From assembly GCA_000320545.1 (NCBI GenBank), contig ADNK01000562.1, forward strand, positions 1-64,000: DNA of 64,000 nt. The letters are read 5' to 3'. Shown in pieces: positions 24,902 to 35,292 of this stretch. Under the pieces are notes generated by a model. That model saw only the letters and a list, made by a program, of their open reading frames with translations, was not told the DNA's origin and ran no database searches. The first letter of the stretch is position 1. The number at the start of each line of letters is the position of its first letter. The position numbers were made by a program, and so were the translations under genes. The stretch is from Bigelowiella natans CCMP2755. Taxonomy: Eukaryota; Cercozoa; Chlorarachniophyceae.

Positions 24902-26706
24902 CGTGTTAGGAGCACGATAGATAAATAACATTAGGGAAGATGATAAACAACAATGACAAGAAGAAGAAGAAGAAGAAGAAGAAGAAGGACGAGATAAGAT
25001 TAGTTGAAGAAGTCGTTAAATGATGCTCGTAGACATGCAAGAAAAAGTGGATGGAAGTGGTAACAAGTGGTTGTCCTCTCATCGGCATGCCGTCCTACTG
25101 TCACAAGCGTTAGTGAATGGCGACCGAGACTGGATCCATGTGATGGCACTGCCTTCTCGCTGCTTGCTTTTTGGGAGTACGGTTCTTGCGGAAATCTTGG
25201 TAGAGGATGATGATGATGATGAGGATGATGATGATGATGATGATGGTACAAACAAAGCAGAAGAAGTGCTACCTCGGAATGCGGCTCGGCAGACAAAACT
25301 GCACGTATACCAACGCTAATTATTGAACCTGCATCGAATGAAGGAGGATGAGAAGGAAAGAAAGAAAGAAAGAATAAACGCAATGGCGATCTATCGTCAC
25401 TCTACAGAAGTAAATTGCAGATGTGTGTTAAGGCAGAAGATGAATGGAGATGATGTAAATATATATATCAGGCATTTCTACCGTCTTCCATCCCGAGAAG
25501 AATGCGACTACGGTCTATATCGACACAGCAACTCCGAGGAGGAGGAGGAGGAGGAGAGGATCCTGGAAGCTCAGTAGACTCATCGTCGTCGTCGTCGTCG
25601 TCGTCGTTATCGTCATCACACAGCTTGATGGTAATAGGCCCTCGTATCCTTCCTCGTTTCTTTCGGAGAACAACCCACATTCTCCCGTTCCTTGAAAATA
25701 CGATGCCAACGCCGATCCTTTCGAGGCTACTGCTAAATACCGTCTGGAAGCTCGACTCCCTCGAGGTTGTGAGTTGTGCACCCAAGCGAGATGTAACTTG
25801 CAGCGCCGTTGCTGCTTTCGTCGTCGTCGTCGTCGTCGTCAGTTGGCGATGAGATGAATGCTGCTGCCGGGCCCCCTTTTGTACCGAAGTAGTGGAGGAG
25901 GAGGAGGGGGGGGGGGAGGCTGTCTGCGGATGACGTCCCTCGAGCCATACAATTTCATGCGGCCGCACAAGCTGTTGTACCATGGAAAGAAGCAGAAGAA
26001 AGGGGAGGGAGAGAAGGAGACTAAGCAAGAGAATGTCTATACTGTTATGTAATACTGCCACATTTGAGCGAGAGATACCGCTACTTCAAAGCCCTTCGAT
26101 GTCACCCACAGAATCATACTGTCGTAACAGACAAAGAAGAAGAAAAAGAAGAGGCAAGAATGATAAAAACTTGATGAGATTCTCTTGATCTCCTCCTTCT
26201 CCTCCTATTACTTCGCTGCTGAAAGGGTGCTGCTGCTACGTAACACGTACCCGATGAAGGGTCCCGCGTTCACCTCATCAATCCTGGCATCGTTGGCGGT
26301 AGTAGCGCTTCTGATTCCATTGAGTGCGATTAATGGGTGACGAGGATCCTGAAGATCGTACACGGCCAATGTCCTGCCGTAGACATCTAAAACAATAATT
26401 TGAGAGCACCACCGAGTGGATGAGGACGAGGAGGGGAGGTGGGAGAAGGAAAGGAAGAGGAAGAGGAGTGCTTTTCCTTACCTGCCAACGCGAAAAAATC
26501 TCCGCAATGGCTGAAGAGAAGATTCTTCTGTATCGATGCACCCTGAAAAGGATGTGAATGCGAAGAAAGATGCTCCATCATCCTAGGAGTTCTACGTTGA
26601 CCCTTATTCTTCAAGAAAGTGAAGATATTCAGACGACTCGTCCCAAACGAGAACAGATATTGCCCCTGTATATGTGCAGAATTGTCGCCATAGCATAACG
26701 GATACA

Positions 26707-26761
<55 letters not shown>

Positions 26762-27269
26762 CAAATGATGCAGCATATTTGAAAAAAATGTCTTTACCGA
26801 AGCGTCGAACATCATCGCCACGACAGTATTATTTGGCCCTTCTTTTTATTCAGACAGAACCGATTATTATCTCTATACAGGGGATGAGAAAGGGTAAAGC
26901 AAGTAAACCTTTCAGTTTTGACTCATTGGAGCAGCTGAAGACTTGCTGTAGCTGCGAATAATGCCCAATCATGATAAGGAAATCAAATCAAGAATCAATG
27001 AGAATGAGCCGTACGTTTTCATTCCACCACCAGACGACTGCTCGAGGACCCTGTAGGAGATCCAACAAATGCGATTAGAGTTCAAGACAACCGATTTTTC
27101 CACAGAGTATTTGGCATTGGAGAACTAGACCCTCCTACCTGTCCGATGACCAAGCATGGTGCAGAAGGGTTGACATCTGTACTTTGCAGCGCTTCTAAGG
27201 CTTGCCGCTCTATATTCCGCTTCTTCCGTTGAGGAACATAAGCGTTCGGAACGCCTGCGACGGAGTACA
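19519..27269 (-). CDS. large WD40/beta-propeller-like protein with charged C-terminus, unidentified
   Basis: Many exons on the minus strand read as one gene. The start is near 27269 (MYSVAGVPNAYVPQRKKRN), and an upstream exon is possible. Exons include PCLVIGQ, GPRAVVWWWNEN (27.0 kb), NLLFSHCGDFFALA joined in phase to DVYGRTLAVYDLQDPRHPL (26.3-26.5 kb), VLSIDISGKAMLWDYSKH (24.0 kb), YEVIMTDSVGNLCLVKVP (22.65 kb), ALHPGCHFAVATTTKDSQML (22.25 kb) and AIHLWEALTGKYVGNLVQV (21.3 kb). Segments such as GKAMLWDY and IHLWEALTG are blade-like. Near 20.4-20.5 kb is a hexapeptide repeat of the LLEDKK type. The last exons are very acidic and end in SKES at 19519. Introns are packed with CTG, CAT, AG, AT and AC repeats. 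Exon borders are incomplete and no family was recognised. Confidence 0.6.
20419..20520 (-). repeat. in-frame hexapeptide repeat (LLEDKK-type)
   Basis: Imperfect 18-bp units encode successive LLEDKK, LLEDKN, LLDDKK, LLEDQK and LLEDKK in the WD40-like gene. The alternating Leu-Leu and charged pattern would favour a helix. This differs from the trinucleotide repeats elsewhere in the gene. Confidence 0.85.
21484..26762. repeat. microsatellite-rich introns of the WD40-like gene
   Basis: Intron sequence holds AG tracts (21484-21525, 23350-23382, 24148-24203), a pentamer ATACG tract (about 21641-21672), CTG/CTA tracts (21702-21722, 22110-22145, 22300-22330, 23186-23222), AC/AT tracts (22706-22760, 24115-24148), CAT tracts (23463-23490, 23577-23600, 24867-24901), AAG (24958-24985), GAT (25207-25243), TCG (25581-25607) and AT/GT (26708-26760). 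The open frames made by these tracts (poly-His, poly-Asp, poly-Ser) are not genes. Confidence 0.85.
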
Positions 27270-27850
27270 TCTGCACGGGGATTTGGTGGCGCTCATGATT
27301 TGACCTGTTTCAGCAAAGAATGAATTCTCCCATCTATTCACATCGAGCATCTGGTGAATGCAGCGCACCTCCTCCTGCTGTGGAGTCTTCGCCCGCTAGC
27401 CCTTTTACTTCCAGAAGCCCTCATGAGCTGCAAATTCCTCTTAAATACCGCCTCCTAGTCGTTCCTGTTCGCGAGGAAGGTCCCATTGGCAAAGCCCCCT
27501 CCCTCTCTTCTTCGTTCGGGTAATAAGCTGATGATCCTTTTGGTTAAGTTTGATAAGAAGTGGAACTCGATAAATCTATGCCTGCGACAACTAATTATTA
27601 TTTGTCGCACTACGTAAATACAAAGTATTTTGTTTGCTTAGGCCGCCAATATTTCCCCAGTAAGCCGAGAGGAACACTTCGGTCTATCTACGATGAATTC
27701 GGTACAGAATTCGGTCTAAAATGTCCCAGTTTCGTAGATAGGATATCCTCCGCTTGAATCCTGATCCAGGTCATCTCTGCCACTCGTGAACCACCGCTGC
27801 TACCCCCCCCCCACCGACTCATCAGTGTACATAAAGTAAGAGTGCGAGGG
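27270..27850. promoter_or_regulatory. divergent spacer WD40-like / 27851 gene
   Basis: About 580 bp between two divergent genes. It may include an untranslated or short coding 5' exon of the WD40-like gene: an acceptor-like CTGAAACAG at about 27310 (minus strand) precedes the frame SNHERHQIPVQMYSV. No CTAG-rich words and no long microsatellite. Confidence 0.4.
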
Positions 27851-28504
27851 ATGACGACCTTTTCGCCGAGGTGGGCGTTAGCATCGCTCCTGATGGCGCT
27901 CCTTTGCACTGTCGCCGATGCTGTCGTTGCATCAAAGGCATTGTCACCGGCTCCTTTCTCCAGAGCGATATCGTCCCGTGTACGCAGAGACTCCCTTTCC
28001 AGCTGGAACGGCTTGCAACTACCATCGAATAGAGCTCCTAGCCGTGAAGCTAATCTTTACACAATCACCCCAACAAGGAAAACCCATACGTATGCAGATC
28101 CGAAGAAGGTGCCGAACATTCGCTAGTGTACTAAGACTTGTTATTAATGCTCCGATAATTTTTGTTTCAGGATAGTCCACAAGGGCTCCAGATTGACCCT
28201 GACGCGGTAAATATTACACTGACCTTCCTATGCTCTTCTGATCTATGATTATTGTGAAAGTATAGTGATTATAGCCATGCCCCACAGGTTGAATTTAAGG
28301 ATACGCTACAGTACAAGATCGGCAATGGGGCTATCGACGTTGCCTTAGTTGCACGTAAGTAGCGGGATGAATGAAACAACTTTCCTACTATCGAATGACA
28401 CGTGCTAATATTTAGCACACTGATCAACGTCTCATGGCATGGTGTTGATGAATATTATCAGTGTGCGTTTATAAAGCATTGCAGAGTGCACGAGCGGTTC
28501 CTGA
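27851..28504 (+). CDS. small protein with signal peptide and plastid-type leader, unknown function
   Basis: ATG 27851 gives MTTFSPRWALASLLMALLCT, a clear hydrophobic signal peptide with likely cleavage after VADA. A Ser/Arg-rich acid-poor stretch follows (SPAPFSRAISSRVRRDSLSS), as expected of a bipartite leader for a complex plastid. Exon 1 can end at AAG|GTGCCG (28108). Exons DSPQGLQIDPDA (28171-28207) and VEFKDTLQYKIGNGAIDVAL (about 28288-28353) join in phase 0 with good splice sites. A last short exon starting near 28485 would end CTSGS and stop at 28502-28504. The mature protein would be under 100 residues. Family not recognised. Plastid location is inference; simple secretion is the alternative. 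Confidence 0.5.
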
Positions 28505-29556
28505 AACGTGGTCAGGGTAATACTTCCTAGAAAGGATCACATTTCCACAAATATTTATTGAATATGTGCCCAAAATTCAAATGGCTCTGTGTGCACTTTT
28601 AAAACTGGCATAGTGGGTATGGTCATAAAGTTGAATGCTGATAGATGAATATTGTGAATCTACCTCGAAATACAATTAGGATGTATGCCCCAGGGAGATC
28701 CCTGTCAAAAGTCTACAAATACAGGGAACAATTTTTGGTATTTCCACATTCTTGCAGTTCAACTTTATTTTAAGCCTTAACATTTACCGTCGCCACCAAC
28801 ACCAGTCAACACCATTCAATAACAAATAACGACTACAAATAACACGTAGGAGGATCTTGGAGAAGAGACTATGCGACCAAAGGACGACGAATATCTTCCA
28901 CTGGCCAGAATATTGCGGGTCAAGAAAGAATAGCAGACTAAAAGCAGCTTATCGTGCCTGCATGGCGATAGACTCAGTATAGATGAAAATAAAACGGCAC
29001 ATCACGTAATGTATGGCCTGAATAAATATTGCTTCCGACTAAATTTTGCTTTCGGCAACAAAGGATCTCGATCTTCCGTGATCTATGATTTTTCCAGCAG
29101 CATGTATCATAATAAGCCGCGAAGCAACATACATAGCATCGTCACTAGAATATTTAGCTTGGAAAACAATGCCTTGCTCTTAAGCTCATTGTCATATTCC
29201 CTTTTCTCTACGTACTCCTCATGATATATTGCTGCACGTTGCCAATGCAGCTGCGCTATTGCACATTATAATCATCATTCCCAAGCAACGATCAAATGCA
29301 TGCAGCCGTTATTATGTCTGTTGCATCATCATTTGTTATTGTACGTTTATATTAATGACAGCATCGTATCACAGCCTTGATCATCGAATCAGCTGCATCG
29401 CGCGCGTGCACCGCGTATGTTCATAACTCAGGCCGTAGGCATGAAATCTGCTAGATAATGTATTGTGTATTGTAGTGCCACTTTGATGTCTATAACCGAT
29501 AATACATGGCATAGAGTCACCAAAGATGTCATCGAGCATAAGAAAGAACTTATGGA
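28505..29556. other. convergent 3' spacer with GCATGC words in its second half
   Basis: Lies between the 3' ends of the 27851 gene and RRP9. 28505-29220 is plain AT-rich sequence. 29225-29480 has TGCAGCTGCGC, ATGCATGCAG, GCGCGCGTGCACCGCG and CTGCTAGA, a weaker form of the palindrome-rich blocks in other 3' spacers. No gene supported. Confidence 0.5.
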
Positions 29557-30978
29557 TTATGAGTGACCTTCGGACTGTCTATCGAGATATACAATATGGA
29601 TGCCGTTCCTGGCTTCCCTAATTCTTTCCCAGCGCCCCATTCTATGCTCCTGCGCCACTCCTAAAACTAAGAAGCGTCCATTTCGTGAAAAGCAGATTCC
29701 GTTAATGTATCCAACGACTGGAATTTGATGAACTGAGGAAAGTTTCGTGTCGTCGGTAATTTGCCACAGCTTCAGGTAGCCATCACTGGATCCTGAGGCA
29801 ATGAGGTCCGTGAAGATACGGCTGGCGACTGATGTCACCCACCTACCAGCATGTGCACGATCTCGTTTTGCAATAGGCTTCTTTTTCTTTAGGGACCACA
29901 AGGCAACGCTCCCATCCTGGCAGGCTGTTACCCATCGTCCGTCATCGACGTAGCGCACGCAATCCAACGCTGCCTTTGCGCCCGTTTTGAACACGAGCTG
30001 AGTCTGCTCGGGTATCTTCCATAGACGACAGGACTTGTCGTACCCGGAGGTTATAGCACGTTCAAGAAGGAGACTGTCCATAGACAATATATCGCTTTGA
30101 TGTCCATACAGACTCTCCACGTAAGCTCCGGTGGCCAAGTCCCAGACGCGCACTGTGCGGTCAGTCGAGCCACTGAAGCAAGTGTACGTGTTTTCACGGA
30201 AGGCCACGCAAGTAATAGCATCTCTGTGCCCTGAAAGGCGGTACTTTAACTCAAATGATTCTGTGTCCCACACCATAAGGTAGGGGTCCTCCCCCCCCGA
30301 TGCAAGGAGCTTGCCGTCCGTGCTCACCGCGACACAAAACACTGCGCGTGTATGGCCCATCGCGTTTCCTGTGTTGAATATGGAGCGCCTTTTCTTCGAC
30401 TTTTTTTTCTTTGTCTCTATTTGGGGAACAACCCGCTTGATGGTGTAGAGCTTCTTGTGGTTGACAATGTCCCACTTAATAATGGACCCGTCCTTGGACC
30501 CGGTATACGCTACGGTGTCGTCGGCAGAGAGACACACGCATGTGACAGGCTTTCGATGGCCTCTCATGATCTTAATAGAGAAATCTTCTTGCTTTTTCTC
30601 CCGTATGTTCTCGGCAACCTTCCTCTTAAGTTTACCTTTCAATTTTTGGGCTTCCCTGTGCAGACGAAGAGCAATAGGGTCCATATCCTCCGTTTCCTTT
30701 CCCTCATCAACAATGCCGTCGTCGTCATCTTCTCCATCAGCTCCGGTAAATCCTGTCAGTGTGTCTAAATGTTCTTTTGCCAGCCTCAGTCTCCTTTCGT
30801 CTGATGTTTCTTCAAAAAACTCATCATCATTGAGTTGCTGGCCATCTTCTCCGTCAGAAGACTCGCTGCCGAAGGAGAATTCATCATCGTCCACCTCCTC
30901 ATCTTTCTTAGTTCGCTTATTGATAGTGCCAGGCAACTTCATCCCGGCATTGCGGGATCGCGATCGGCCTCTTTTCAT
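29557..30978 (-). CDS. RRP9: U3 snoRNP-associated WD40 protein RRP9 (U3-55K)
   Basis: RRP9 binds the U3 snoRNA box B/C motif in the nucleolus and is part of the small-subunit processome for 18S rRNA maturation. The 473-codon main exon starts MKRGRSRSRNAG, has an acidic region (residues about 25-95) and a basic helix DPIALRLHREAQKLKGKLKR, which is conserved before the propeller. WD40 blades follow, among them GHRKPVTCV...GSKDGSIIKWD, GHTRAVFCV...GGEDPYLMVWD, GHRDAITCV...STDRTVRVWD, GHQSDI...GYDKSCRLW, DGSVALWSL, GSSDGYLKLW and the last blade GYINGICFSRNGRFLVLG. Length and order fit the family. This is the only long uninterrupted coding exon in the window. A possible upstream exon is noted separately. 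Confidence 0.93.
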   Translation of the reverse strand: MKRGRSRSRNAGMKLPGTINKRTKKDEEVDDDEFSFGSESSDGEDGQQLNDDEFFEETSDERRLRLAKEHLDTLTGFTGADGEDDDDGIVDEGKETEDMDPIALRLHREAQKLKGKLKRKVAENIREKKQEDFSIKIMRGHRKPVTCVCLSADDTVAYTGSKDGSIIKWDIVNHKKLYTIKRVVPQIETKKKKSKKRRSIFNTGNAMGHTRAVFCVAVSTDGKLLASGGEDPYLMVWDTESFELKYRLSGHRDAITCVAFRENTYTCFSGSTDRTVRVWDLATGAYVESLYGHQSDILSMDSLLLERAITSGYDKSCRLWKIPEQTQLVFKTGAKAALDCVRYVDDGRWVTACQDGSVALWSLKKKKPIAKRDRAHAGRWVTSVASRIFTDLIASGSSDGYLKLWQITDDTKLSSVHQIPVVGYINGICFSRNGRFLVLGVAQEHRMGRWERIREARNGIHIVYLDRQSEGHS

Positions 30979-31088
30979 CTCGTTAGCTCCCAGGGCAGCG
31001 AGGCGGCGCCATTGTGGTGATGGGGTTGTTGCTGTTCTGGCAGGTGTGCTAGATATCGCAGGTGTTTAATGTCAGGCAGATACTTACC

Positions 31089-31178
31089 TGCGACAATAAA
31101 TTTTTGCAAGTCGCAGACTCGTCTTCGGCGAAATTTGTCTATAATAACCCCGCTGGTTCTGGCTGCAAGCGTGCTCAT
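31089..31178 (-). CDS. possible 5' coding exon upstream of RRP9
   Basis: ATG 31178 reads MSTLAARTSGVIIDKFRRRR and reaches a consensus donor GCAG|GTAAGTATC at about 31088. An acceptor CCTGGGAG at about 30988 would join it in frame to RRP9 as ...FIVA-ANE-MKRGRS. Unspliced, this frame would stop in a TGA overlapping the RRP9 ATG (ATGA). It may be a genuine N-terminal extension, an upstream open frame, or 5' untranslated sequence. Confidence 0.3.
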
Positions 31179-31538
31179 TTTACCCCCAAAACTTCGCAGT
31201 GGGTCGAACGATGAAATTCCGACCGAAAATATACGATAAATTGTCGTAGTATCGACGTGCTATTGGTAGAACATTTGTTTCAAGCGAAGAGATCCTTTCC
31301 GGGAAGTTGCCGAGTAAGGCTAATTATCATGGGGGAAATATCCACAATCTTATAAGAACCAAAGAGGAGGTGATTTCCTAGTAGGATTTCCTGATTTCCG
31401 TGTTTTTTGGGTTTTTTTTTTTCGGTGATGCCACTGACCTTGAAACCCACATCACACCTCAACGTGTGGTATCTCGCTTTGAAGAGGAGGGCGTCATATC
31501 GCTGTCCCTCCAGTAGTCATTCAGTAGATCATAAAACG
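31179..31538. promoter_or_regulatory. divergent spacer RRP9 / membrane protein
   Basis: About 360 bp between divergent genes, AT-rich, no microsatellite and no CTAG-rich block. It must hold both 5' regions. No specific motif was identified. Confidence 0.4.
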
Positions 31539-34500
31539 ATGGCTTTCTCCGAGCCAATGCTAAGTCGAAACATGAGTGCCATGTTGCCGAAGTGGCCGTC
31601 TTCGATGCCCGTGAAAACTAAGCACGAACACTCGGTACCCATGGTCAAGCTTTTTCTCCTTGGAATTTGCCATTCTTTTCTCGGAGGAGTAACTCTCTGT
31701 GTGGCTATATGGAACAACGATGACGATAGCAGTAGTCCGGGAGATGAGGGCAAAGCACTGAATGTCGTCTTAGGGATGAGCGGGGCGATGCAGATCGCTA
31801 ACACGCCGCTGCTTCTTACGCTAATGACTAAGGACCTCAAGGTAGCTTTGGTTTCCTCTCCCTCTTTAATATCAGTTCTGGAAGTCAATGAGTCGTTTAT
31901 ATTCTGCTCACTCTTTATCTTCTGACTCGATCCGCGTCATATTCGACTGTAGAACGCACGGGACATTGAGGACTTCCACAGGGCATGGTTTTTCGGAGGG
32001 ACTTGGTACCTTTCCTGTGGAAGTTGTATCGAGCTAGCGATCATATTCGTCACAGTTCTGAACGAAAATGACCAGGAGTTCAAGCCACTTCTTTGTAGTG
32101 TCTACAGTAGCGGGCTGGGCTTCATCCTCCTGATGAGTAAATCAGAAAGCAGATAGCCAACTAATACTGCTAATTCGTACTAGAAACCATAAGTTTTCTC
32201 TTCTTGAATTGTGTCCATCATGACAGGCTTGATCGGTTCGATCACATTCCTCGTTGACTTCACATACCACACGTTTCTAGCCTTCTCATCACGGAAGACA
32301 GAAGCCATCCGAAGGGAGGTCCTCCGCATATGCTCCAGGATCTGCCATCTGTGCGGCCAATACTACGACTCTGATCTGTGGTCGAGAAGTAATGAGACAA
32401 ATGACAAGCGATTTTTCATCGGCTTGATCGCTGGTGTCGTTCTGCTCTCCACGGGCATCGCCAGCCTCGTGTTCCTTCTTGCATTTTACTTCAACAAAAG
32501 GTTGGATTCTCTTCTCAAGTTTCGGGTGCTTCGGCTTGTAAGCCAGATCATGACGATGGTCGTGTTGCTCGCGATCTTCAACTTTTCTGCACGTGGCTCG
32601 GACGATGAAGAGGATCATGCAGAGGATGAAATGAGAGATATGGAAGGCAGAATAATGCATGTAGGCGGTAGAAAAAAAGCTGAGACTGACCAGCATCAAC
32701 TTCGTCGACAAAGAACTTACATAGTAGGAAGGAGGGGGCTGACACGGCTTCAAGCAACGCTGTTTACCTTTGTCATTACGACAGCAGTGGGAGGCCTTAT
32801 GCTTTCAATAGATTTCATGTGATGATGACCATTATTTTGAAGGAAGACGCAAAAAAATGAAAACCGACGAGCTGCTGCTGCACACGAACACCCACATGAC
32901 ACATGTAAATTGATCACGCACACATCCAATCAGGTACGGTTTGCTCCCAGTACGAGCGGAGTCGTGGTTGTTTCTCCTTCCCCCTGTGACGGCCATCGTT
33001 GTATTATCGATATTGTTGGCAAATTTCTTGAGATATGACGATGATGATGATGATGGAGATCATCGTCATCACCACCACCACCCTCATCTTCACCATCTTC
33101 ATCGACAGCATGAGAGTAGTGGTGGACCTATCTATGAAGATGTGGATGGGGAATCAAAAATAGGTTCGTGGAGGCCACAAAGTAAAAACAACGATGTGAA
33201 ACAACATGGTGCTCCTGAGTTCTCGCTACCACCGAAAGCTGGGTATCCAGCAGAGAGTGACACCCGGTTAAGAATTTGACAAAGATAATGATGATGATGA
33301 AACTTAGGATGAAGTGACTCTAAGAAAGGAAGCAGCTAATTACTTCTTTTGCATAACATCCACATATTCAACACCAACATAGCCACCCAACCATTTTTCA
33401 TATTCTACACAGGCATCATTGGCAAGGGAGGAAAGGAGGGATCGTGATCTTTACCACTAGATTCCAGGTTTTCTTCCAAACTGCTCGTTTTCGCCATGGC
33501 TATCGTCGCGGCTACGGCGAAGAAGAAAATTCGCCAAACCGAATGCTCGAAGGCGGCGAAGACAATGAATCACATTCTATGGAGAACACCCCCAAGAGAG
33601 CGATCTTTTACACGTGCCTTCTCGGGTGCTCACTGTGCGCACATGGACTTGCAGCTTACAATGTAATTCATCATGGGGGGGGAGCTATTGAACAGCAACA
33701 TGGTTATCCGCGCCAGCAGGCTCTCTGGAACAATGTCCTAGAATGCGTTGTCGCAGTACTAATGTAAGTAGTAAGGAGGACCTCAAAACCTCATTAGTAT
33801 CAACTAAACAAAACAAATGGCTATTGAATGGGTAAGTGGGAGAGGGAAGGAGAGAAGTGGAGATCGGAACGAGTAGGAGAATGGCAGAATGGGATAGGAG
33901 GAGAGGAGGAGGGGGGGGAGGAGAAGGAGGAGGAGGAACGAAAGCAATAGCACCAACAAAGACCTATTTGCAACCAATCTCATAAATCATCATTAGCATC
34001 ACGCACACATACACAAATTTAAACAAACACACACTCACTCACTCACACTCACTCACACTCACTCACACACCATGATAAAAACCGTATTTTTATAACACGA
34101 TAAGCCGCTCGAAACCTGTCGCAAAATCTACTATTTCTTTCTGATCCATTGAATTAGGTATATATTGGTGATTGTGAGGCCTTTGGATGTGGGGAAGAGC
34201 TCCAAGCTCATCTTCCAAACAGTCGTAGTTATCAACTACATTGGGGCGGTGTTCGAGGACCTGGAGCACATGCTCCATGCTTTCGGCAGCTGTGACAGCA
34301 GCTACGATGGCAATAGCGATCATCACAGTAGCAGCGACCACCACAAACAAATACCGAATTCGGTGTATCTTGAGTTAATTTTCTTTGCATTATACTCCGA
34401 GTTCTGCTTGTTTTCGTTTGAGCTGTTTGGAAACGATGAAACTCGCATATCGGCCAAAAAAAGGGTCGCCAGGGTCAATAATAATGCCGACGACGGAATA

Positions 34501-34635
34501 GTCGATTCATCGTCATTTCCAAGAGGAGATGTGAGCAGAATTGGGCGCCAGCAGTATAATAACAACAATGCCTTTAAGCACCGAGAAAGCGTTCCAACAG
34601 TAAAAGAATTGAGACTTGGTTCCCAAATTGGTTAA
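31539..34635 (+). CDS. polytopic membrane protein, function unknown
   Basis: Exon 1 (31539-31841) has hydrophobic segments VKLFLLGICHSFLGGVTLCV and ALNVVLGMSGAMQIANTPLL. Exon 2 (31953-32141) joins after LKxxNARDIEDF and has WYLSCGSCIELAIIFVTVL. Exon 3 (about 32226) joins in phase and adds GSITFLVDFTYHTFLAF, FFIGLIAGVVLLSTGIASLV and IMTMVVLLAIFNFSARG. A later exon (about 32935-33280) has SWLFLLPPVTAIVVLSILLA followed by an Asp/His-rich loop. The exon near 33470-33762 has AIFYTCLLGCSLCAHGLAA. The last exon (about 34158-34635) has VYLELIFFALYSEFCLFSF and a polar tail ending GSQIG. At least seven membrane spans are likely. The loop comes from GAT/CAC repeats and could bind metal or merely reflect slippage. 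No transporter signature recognised. Joins after exon 3 are uncertain. Confidence 0.6.
33901..34072. repeat. GGA-rich and (CACT)n tracts in intron
   Basis: GGAGGAG-rich tract at 33901-33935 and ACTC/CACA repeats at 34028-34070, inside the last intron of the membrane-protein gene. Confidence 0.85.
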
Positions 34636-35292
34636 AGATACTACTTCACATCGTTATTTGCATGTCCATGAGTCGATCTTTAGTTTGTTTAAATAATAAA
34701 TTGGATGAGCCGAGGTGCAAACCGTGTTGTCATTGGTAAATAATGATGTTTAGCGTCATAGCACAGTACAGCACATTCTAGCATCATTCTAGCATTGCTA
34801 GATTGCGCGGATATCCACGAATGCATTTATTATGTACGTAGGTTTATTTGCTTGCGAGTGCTGATGGATGGCTGTGCAAGAGCTCTGTGATATATATTTT
34901 TATGAACGTATTAGTTATCCGGTCTGCCATTTTATTGCATTGCAGTAAGACGCTACGATGCGGGATGTATGCTATGTCTTGTCGCAATGGCCCTAGCGGC
35001 TATGTAACAAATGACAATTCAAGAATTGCTTGCGTGCGAGTAAGTGCTCGCTTGCTTGAGAGCATGCAGCACCCGTACACATACTTCGGAAAGTTTAATT
35101 GTTTGACCAATGTACTCATGATATAATTGAATACCCACAGGCATCACATGCATTATGCACACTGTTTAACTTCATTTGTGATAAGTAAGAGTGGGAAAGC
35201 AAAGAGTGGGAAAGCAAAGCGTAGGAATCCCACACCCCTTGATTATTCTAGGTTTTATTTGCGATCACCACTGCAATGGAACGAGATGTTCC
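34636..35292. other. convergent 3' spacer, CTAG/GCATG-rich
   Basis: Lies between the 3' ends of the membrane-protein gene and the HAD-AKR gene. 34760-35060 has CTAGCATCATTCTAGCATTGCTAGATTG, with TTGCTAGATTG at 34795-34805, plus GCATGC-type words. At about 35185-35220 a 16-bp unit (GAGTGGGAAAGCAAA) is tandemly repeated twice. No gene supported. Confidence 0.6.

Noticed and set aside
22045-25319. Frames encoding poly-His, poly-Asp, poly-Met or poly-Ser
   Set aside because: Trinucleotide repeats read in several frames inside introns of the WD40-like gene.
30455-31069. 204-codon plus-strand Ser-rich open frame
   Set aside because: Antisense shadow of the acidic N-terminal part of RRP9.
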